Source: Fasciola hepatica
Taxonomy: Eukaryota > Platyhelminthes > Trematoda > Plagiorchiida > Fasciolidae
Length of the DNA stretch: 64,000 nucleotides
Direction of reading: 5' to 3'
NCBI GenBank assembly: GCA_948099385.1
Contig: CANUEZ040000156.1
Coordinates: forward strand, 3,162,001-3,226,000
Every line of letters starts with the position of its first letter. The first letter of the stretch is position 1. Position numbers and translations under genes: made by a program. The notes beneath the pieces are model-generated. The model ran no database searches and had not been told where the DNA came from. It saw only the letters and a program-made list of their open reading frames with translations. This document shows, one piece after another, positions 57,664 through 64,000 of the stretch.

Positions 57664-57935
57664 TTAGGGTTTTTCTCAGTTAAGTGAAGACCTGCTCCCG
57701 AATAGAGTCTATAGCCCCTGGTCCTCGGTTTGTGACATGATAGCGAATATACTCGGCAGTGCGCAAAAGAGCAGAACTCAAAACGCTGGAGCGGGACAAC
57801 GTGTATATTGGAGGAGCGCAACGGCGTGCAGACGGTGTACACAGGCAGAGCAAGTGGCGCCACCAAATTCGGTAATTGTTCAAATAAACAAATTTGTTAG
57901 TCTTTGTCATCGAGTGCTGTGTTGGTAGCATTACA
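57664..57935 (-). repeat. 5' LTR of the CsRn1-clade Gypsy element
   Basis: 272 bp, matching 52,624-52,892. On the minus strand it starts TGTAATGCTACC. CAACT (57,936-57,940) flanks it. Confidence 0.88.
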
Positions 57936-58096
57936 CAACTACTTTTGGATATTTGCTTTGATTTTCTCGGGACCGGGCATCAATCCTTTGTCTTTCAAAA
58001 AGCTACCGTGGAAACGAACTGGTGAAACAGCATTGGATATTTTCATTAATTAGCTTTATTCCCCGCTTGATGCAACATCAAAGAAACTGCCCTGTT

Positions 58097-58920
58097 GTTA
58101 ATTACGAATCGTAATTAGAGTTTGTCCGTCTGCCTTCTGTTTAGTTACTTATTAGTAGTGAGTACATGCATCGTGAACCCCGGACGTTCGTAATGTATTT
58201 TCCCTCTTTCTAAGGTATCACATCAGTTTATACTTGAGTTTCATGGTGCTTATTACATGAACAGTTCACGTATTTGTTCATAACCTTGTTTTCCGGAAGG
58301 TCTACACCTCTACCGTTATATAATCTTTCTAAGTGTTTCATTTGTACTGCCGAGCGGAGGCTCGAACTCCCAGTCTTAGCGTTCTGTCAGTACACTCCAC
58401 CATTGGCCGTCACACGTCAACGGCATTAACAGATCTATTGCCGGATTCGCCCATTCATGTTGGCACGTACTCTTGTTTACTCCACAGACTTAGCTTATTT
58501 GTACTTATTTGTTAATGACACTTTTTACCATTGCAACCACAGTCCAATTCACGCGTTTGTATTCGATTTATTGATCTTTGACGATAAACGTTCTTGATTT
58601 ATTGATTGTACCGCAACCGAACTGCGCTACCGTTTCGTTCAGCTGCCTGCTAAGTGGACCGTTTTTATTTTCTGCGCTTCCCCGATTTACGGGAAATTAC
58701 TGCCCATTGTTCTTGGTTTCTCACCTGGCTGTAAGTCTTTTATTTGCTGTATATTTAGGCTTATTGTATTGTTTAGAACCACGAATCATCGATAAACACG
58801 GTTATTCGATTGGAATTTGTTCTGCTGCCCGTAATCGTGTTCTGCCCATATCGTGCGTGTAGCTAGTGAAACTAAGTTACTGCTAGATTCACAGCCCTAG
58901 ACATCGGGATAGTCGCAACA
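58097..58920 (+). repeat. 5' LTR of the BEL/Pao element
   Basis: 824 bp, starting TGTTAATTACGAATCG and ending ATAGTCGCAACA. It pairs with 62,468-63,269. Divergence is uneven along its length. It contains about 22 bp not present in the 3' LTR near 58,350. Confidence 0.88.
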
Positions 58921-58988
58921 GTTAGCCAGATAACCAAACCGCTACTTCGATATACTGCCCGAATCGAAGTTGAAGGAAATTCTGTCAA

Positions 58989-60078
58989 ATGCAGTCCCGT
59001 CACGATTCCGACAGTAAACGTCAGTTATCACAAGGCCCATCCCCCGACTCGAAACTGAATCGAGAACTTAAATTGGCAAAATTAAAGATAAAAAGGTTGG
59101 AGCTTGAGCTGGAAACCGAAAGACGTATCAGTGATGCCAGAATGAGGCTCGCAGAGAAGATAAGTGATCTGGAAGCGGAAGAACGGTCAATATTGTCGGT
59201 CCCGACCGCTCGACCACCTACTCCGCAGCCATTTGAGAAACTCGAACGAGTCAAAAACTATGTACAGTCTCTCCCAACTTCAAATGATCAACCTGTCGAC
59301 CAGATATCCTTCAAGGAACCTGGAATTCGTGTTTTGACTCAGAAACAACCAGTGCCAAACAAGGTCTTTGAAAACGATCAGTTATTGAAGGAAAAGTACT
59401 GCGTAACGATTAACGAATATATATCAAAAGGTTACGCTGAGATGGTACCTAGGACTGAGCAAAACCTAACTGGCCCCCACGTATGGTATCTTCCGCACCA
59501 CGGCGTATATAAACACGGAGACAGAACCAAAATTAGAGTGGTATTCGACTGCGCTGCGGAGGTTAATCAAACATCACTGAACAAACAACTACTGATGGGA
59601 CCAGACCTTGTCAATAGTTTGTGCGGGGTGCTGTTGAGGTTCCGTGAGTACAGGTACACTTTGGTAGCCGATATTGAAGCTATGTTTCACCAGGTGAAGG
59701 TCCCATCAAGCGACCGCGATTGTCTGATGTTCCTCTGGTGGCCTGACGGTAACGTGACCAAAAGCATATCGTATGACGTCTCATCCATTTGGGGACACCT
59801 CGTCGTCGTCATGCTGCAGCTTAGCCTTGCAGAGCACTATCGACTGCAATATGGCAATTTACGGTGCTGCTTTGATCAATCAAGCCAAGAAAAGCTTCTA
59901 CGTAGATGATTGTTTGATGAGTTTACCTAAAATGGCGGACGTTGGAAGAATGGGAAGAACGTTGCGGCACTCTCTACTGCAAGGCGGTTTCAACTTGACT
60001 AAATTTTTCAGTAATGTGCCACATGCTTTGGGAGAACTGCCGAAAGCAGAAACCAAACCCATTTTCCTTGATCGGTAG
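58989..60078 (+). pseudogene. Pao gag remnant fused to reverse transcriptase
   Basis: The first frame (58,989-59,909) starts with a coiled-coil segment (about residues 22-70, KLNRELKLAKLKIKRLELEL), probably the Gag N-terminus. By about residue 110 it has passed into the polymerase (KYCVTINEYISKGYAEMVP, RTKIRVVFDCAAEVNQTSL, VADIEAMFHQV, DCLMFLWWPDG). Gag body, zinc knuckles and protease are absent, which suggests an internal deletion that kept frame. A +1 shift near 59,775 moves the RT to 59,773-60,078, with TSHPFGDTSSSSC and the active site FYVDDCL (59,899-59,910). Confidence 0.88.
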
Positions 60079-61035
60079 CCAGCTGAAGTAAAGCGAACTT
60101 TGAGAGTACAATGGGATCCACCTTGGGAGGAAAAATAATATACCCGGAGAGGTATACTTACATACATCGCTTCAATTTACGACCCCATGGGGCTGGTATC
60201 TCCAAGTTTGTTGCCTTCTAAATTGCTTTTCCAGGACCTATGTCGAAGACAAGCCAAATGAAACGAGGAAATAACCCAGGAAGAAATCGACCGATGGACT
60301 GTGTGTCTCAGTGAAATTCAAGCAGTATCTAATCTACGAATCGACCGTTGTATACGTCCGATGGATGAGAAAACGGATCCAAGATTGGAACTACATGCAT
60401 TTAGTGACGCTCCAGAACTGGGTTATGGAGCAGCACTCTATTTACGATCTGTTACCGAAGATGGAATGATAAACTGTTCTCTAATATTGGCGAAGTCTCG
60501 TGTAGCCCCCTTGAAATCCGTGACCATCCCGCGCTTGGAGCTTGCGGCTGCTGTTGTCTCAGTAAGATTAGTCGCCTTTGCCAAAGAAGAACTTTCCGTT
60601 CCTATCTGCTCGACTACGTTCTGGACAGACTCGCTAATTGTTTTGCAGTCGATACGAAATACCAAGTCTCGTTTCGAAACCTTTGTGGCCAACCGTCTGG
60701 CGGTGATCCGTGAACTTTCGGAGCCTGAACATTGGGTCCACGTTAACAGCAAAGACAATCCAGCTGATTTAGCTTCGAGAGGTACCAGCCCGAGAAGGCC
60801 GCTAGATACACTTTGGTTTAATGGCCCACGATTTCTCTTGCAGAATGTGTCTTCGTGGTCTGCACAGCCTAGTCCCACCGTATCCACTCATATCAAATTG
60901 GTCAAAAGGGTTCGCGTGAACGCAGTGCAAACATCAGATACAGTCGGCTGGATACAAAGATTCCGCAATGCCAAATCTTGGTTAGGCTTGCTGCAACAGA
61001 TTGCTGGGTTAAAGCGGTTTTGTTTTTGGATCTGA
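60079..61035 (+). pseudogene. Pao RT connection and RNase H domain
   Basis: After stops at about 60,078, 60,138 and 60,260 the same frame continues. IASIYDPMGLVSP near 60,170 is the typical Pao connection. Then 60,301-61,035 has the RNase H-like domain (ELHAFSDAPELGYGAALYLR, LAKSRVAPLKSVTIPRLEL, TFWTDSLIVLQSI, NRLAVIRELS, HVNSKDNPADLASRG). Confidence 0.87.
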
Positions 61036-61080
61036 CAACGACATGAAACAGGTGTTAGTCAGCTGAAAATCGCCAAGCAG

Positions 61081-62432
61081 TTGAAACCATCAGAATTAGC
61101 CTTACTTCGTTTGGTGCAAAAGGACTGCTTTAGCAAGGAGCTAAGAACAATCTCCGAAGGATCAGAAGTCCCAGGCATCTTCCGGCCAGTCTCAGGACGA
61201 TTGCAAAAACACCATCCGTTTAAACACTGTGGTTTACTACGAGTGGGAGGTCGCCTACGATGGGCACCTCTACCTTTCGAATCAAAACATCCGATAATTC
61301 TACCGAAGGATCACTTCATCATCAAACTTTTAGTGCAACATTATCACGAAGCGAATGGCCACCCGGTGCAGCACATGTGTTGTCACTACTAAGGGAACGT
61401 TATTGGATTACACACGGCTACTCTACAGTCAAAAATATGCTACGGGAATGTTTTCATCGTAAATGTTGGCATTCCCAGGCACAAAGTCAAGTAATGGCAC
61501 CACTTCCTGAGGACGGAGTGTTATTCGGCGAGAATCCGTTTACTGCTGTCGGAGTAGACTACTTCGGTCCCTTCTTGGTGAAGCACGGTAGAGCCACTGA
61601 GAAACGTTACGGGTGTATATTTACTTGCCTGTCTATGAGAGCAGTACACCTAGAGGTCGCCTACACCCTAGATACCGATTCTTTCCTTTCTGCGTTTTCT
61701 CGGTTTGTGGCAAGACGAGGATGTCCCATTGTTGTCTACAGTGACAATGGAATGAATTTCCGAGGCGCTGAAGCAGACTTGGGGCGGTGCCTGAAGGCTT
61801 GGAACCAAGACAAGATTCTAAAGACACTTGGGAACAGAGACTGTGATTGGCGCTTCTCTCCACCGAAGGCAAGTCATCGCGGAGGTGTATGGGAACGTAT
61901 CATACGATCTGTCTGCCGAATTCTGCTTTCACTTCTAGCTGATCAGTTGGTCGTAGATGAGGCGTTAGTAACGATGTTCTGCGAGGTAGAAAGAATACTT
62001 AATGATCGACCTCTAACCAGAATATCGGATGATCCCGGTGATTTCAACGCGATAACACCCAATCACCTTCTTCTTCTACCAGGTATACCAGCGACATTTC
62101 CTTCCGAGCTATCAAACAACCGGTTGAACCGAAGATGGCGACAGGCGCAAAGGCTGGCAGATGCTTTCTGGGCTCGCTGGTTGAAGGACTACTTGCCAAC
62201 ACTACAGACAAGATCAAAGTGGAATAAGCATAGCCGAAAGCTGAACGTAGGCGACTTGGTTCTCCTAGCTGACACACAAGCACGGAGAGGGGCGTGGCCC
62301 AAAGGGATAATTGAGGAAACGGTTATGGGAAGTGATGGACGAATCACAGAAGTTGCAGTACGTACAGCCAATGGTGTTCACCGGAGAGACATACGACAGT
62401 TGTGTCTTCTAGAGTCGGACTTATGCTCATGA
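61081..62432 (+). pseudogene. Pao integrase
   Basis: 61,081-61,390 contains the linker and the histidines of the zinc-binding domain (VQHYHEANGHP). A shift near 61,375 leads into the frame ending at 62,432 with the cysteines (RECFHRKC). The core follows: D100 in VGVDYFGPF, D162 in YSDNGMNFRG, E212 in GGVWERIIRS. The C-terminal domain typical of Pao integrases has NRRWRQAQRLADAFWARWLKDY and VGDLVLLAD. The catalytic triad is complete. Confidence 0.9.
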
Positions 62433-62467
62433 GTGTGGTTCGTGACATTCCCCCACCCCGGGGGCAG

Positions 62468-63269
62468 TGTTAATTACGAATCGTAATTAGAGTTTGTCCT
62501 TCTCCTTTGTGTTCAGCTACTCATGAGTAGTGAGCACGTACATCGTGAACCTCTGATGTTCGTTATGTATTTTCTCTGTTTCTAGGATATCATATTGGTT
62601 TATACAAGACTTTCATGGTGCCTGCTACATGAACAGTTCACGTATTTATTCACAACTTTGTTTCCTCGAAGGTTCACATTTAAAATGTAATATAATCTTC
62701 CTGAATGTTTCATTTGTGCAACGGAGCGGTGTTCTGTCACAGCACTGAACCGCTGCGCATCGCAAGTCGATCGCGTTACCAGATCTAGTGCCGGGCTCGT
62801 CCATTCATGTTGACACGCGATATCGTTTGCCCCACAGGTTTGAATTATTTGTGCTTACTTATTAACATCATTTTTATTATTGCAATTTCAGTCTAATTCA
62901 CGCTTTTATATCTGATTTATTGAGTTGTGACAGTAAAAGTTCCCTGATTTACTGATTGTACCGCAACCGAACTGCGCTACCGTTTCGTTCAGCTGCCTGC
63001 TAAGTGGACCGTTTTTATTTTCTGCGCTTCCCCGATTTACGGGAAATTACTGCCCATTGTTCTTGGTTTCTCACCTGGCTGTAAGTCTTTTATTTGCCGT
63101 ATATTTAGGCTTATTGTATTGTTTAGAACCACGAATTATTGGTAAACTCGGTTATTCGATTGGAAATGGTTTGCTGCTCGTTTCCGTGTTCTGTCCATAA
63201 CAGGGTTGTAGCCAGTGAGACTAAGTTTCTGTTAGATTCACAGCCATAGACTTCAGAATAGTCGCAACA
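62468..63269 (+). repeat. 3' LTR of the BEL/Pao element
   Basis: 802 bp. It starts TGTTAATTACG directly after CCCCGGGGGCAG and ends ATAGTCGCAACA. The block 62,968-63,135 has one mismatch to 58,604-58,786, while the outer parts are only about 80-85 percent identical. Confidence 0.88.
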
Positions 63270-64000
63270 TATACTGTAAGCCGGGAACTTTCGCTCCTCG
63301 GGTATAGGGAAGAGGAATGACATTGTACAAGCCGATCGGGAGTTTGTTCCTGTGATAAACAGTTCGCGCAGTTGTCTGTGAATTGTAAGGTCGCTAGACC
63401 TTACTTCGTGTTCTTCGGTCCTTTGTACTGCGTGGACCACCTGCACGTTACTCTAATACTCGGTACTGTACGAATACGTTAACCAGAACGGTATTCTCCA
63501 CGACCAGTGATAACAAGAAAGCAACTGGGAGAGATAGTGGTTAGCATGTATTTGAGAGTGTACATTAGCGTGCACAAGAGCGACGGTCAAATGGCGATTG
63601 CTCTTGACAATCAGCGTCCAGTTAAACAATAAACGTGTGAGAAGCATGAACGAAGATGGCTGTCACTACAGAATAAAATCAGGTTTTCTCACATGATTCA
63701 CATAAAAGTTGGTGTCACGGCGAAGACTGTTGTCCGAAAACCCAACCCATCAGCTTTGGGTACTGATGTTTGTTTCACTTGAATTAAACTAACATCCAGA
63801 GAGAAGTAATATATCACTAAAGAGAAGATTTCTTAGTGTATTCCCACACGTCACTGTGTGAAAGGGTTGGGGAAGGTAAGCTTTTTTGCCACTCGGTCAG
63901 TCGCGAAGCAGCATGAGGTGCACAGCAAGGGCGACTGAATGATGCAGCCACGAAAAATCCGAGTCACATCGTAACTCTTTGTTCTTTTCCCACCCACCAA
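63270..64000. other. Region without recognisable gene
   Basis: Flank of the Pao element. The open frames seen have no family motif. Confidence 0.35.

Larger units (their letters stand above)
52624..57935 (-). mobile_element. CsRn1-clade Ty3/Gypsy LTR retrotransposon, nearly full length, defective
   Basis: A 5.3 kb element on the minus strand with two LTRs, CAACT target duplication, gag, protease, RT, RNase H and integrase in Ty3/Gypsy order. Gag carries C-x2-H-x9-C-x3-C, the motif described for the CsRn1 clade of flukes. A primer-binding site resembling a tRNA-Trp complement follows the 5' LTR. Defects are a shift and stop in gag, a changed protease active site, a stop between RT and RNase H, and a shift before the integrase core. 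No env-like gene is recognised. Confidence 0.9.
58097..63269 (+). mobile_element. BEL/Pao LTR retrotransposon, defective
   Basis: 5.2 kb on the plus strand with two long LTRs around a 3.5 kb interior that is shorter than usual. RT, RNase H and integrase are recognisable; most of gag and the protease are missing. I see no matching target duplication (CCTGT left, TATAC right). It begins 157 bp after the neighbouring Gypsy element's target duplication. Confidence 0.9.

Noticed and set aside
58330..58420. tRNA-like B box in the Pao 5' LTR (GCTCGAACTCC)
   Set aside because: No matching A box or fold, and the 3' LTR lacks most of it; probably a small insertion or chance match.
1..64000. CRISPR array, bacterial operons or prophage
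   Set aside because: No regularly spaced direct repeats and no bacterial gene organisation; the window is eukaryotic.

Overview
This 64 kb window looks like a gene-poor, transposon-dense piece of a flatworm genome, most likely a trematode (fluke). The evidence is the mix of elements rather than any single marker. It holds a Ty3/Gypsy element whose Gag carries the CX2HX9CX3C motif of the CsRn1 clade, a BEL/Pao element, several Penelope-like elements (PLEs) with GIY-YIG endonuclease, RTE-like and CR1-like LINE debris, and tRNA-derived SINEs carrying hammerhead ribozyme (HHR) motifs of the schistosome SINE type. No bacterial gene structure is present. The species assignment is inference.

Only one host gene can be supported well: a two-exon glycosyltransferase family 31 (beta-1,3-galactosyltransferase-like) gene on the + strand (exons 43,049-43,492 and 48,102-48,998). 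Its 4.6 kb intron contains a truncated PLE and a SINE. An unrecognised ORF near 24,549-25,080 may be a second host exon.

Layout. 0.7-3.4 kb: an HHR-SINE, an AT microsatellite and two RTE-like LINE fragments in opposite orientation. 6-21 kb: a 1.25 kb, nearly identical inverted repeat (7,011-8,261 and 13,981-15,231), each arm holding the end of a Gypsy integrase plus an antisense HHR; it lies between two direct copies of a 0.2 kb repeat (5,952 and 20,412). Gypsy integrase debris and a 5' LINE fragment follow to 18.5 kb, then a third, structurally complete HHR at 21.45 kb. 22-30 kb: two PLEs and several tRNA-derived SINEs. 30-37.4 kb: three CR1-like LINE fragments, all on the minus strand, and a SINE that shares its tail with the adjacent LINE. 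39.2-39.6 kb: a head-to-head pair of HHR-SINEs. 43-49 kb: the glycosyltransferase gene. 50.9-63.3 kb: three LTR-element remnants side by side, namely a K02A2.6-like Gypsy fragment, a nearly full-length CsRn1-clade Gypsy element with 5-bp target duplication, and a BEL/Pao element with two LTRs.

Every transposon ORF examined carries stops, frameshifts, truncation or a changed catalytic residue, so none is predicted to be autonomous as it stands. The most interesting signal is the repeated use of hammerhead ribozymes in at least two distinct repeat contexts within one window: tRNA-SINEs, and an unassigned repeat with a palindromic stem III. All identities and percentages are read by eye; no alignment or database search was run.
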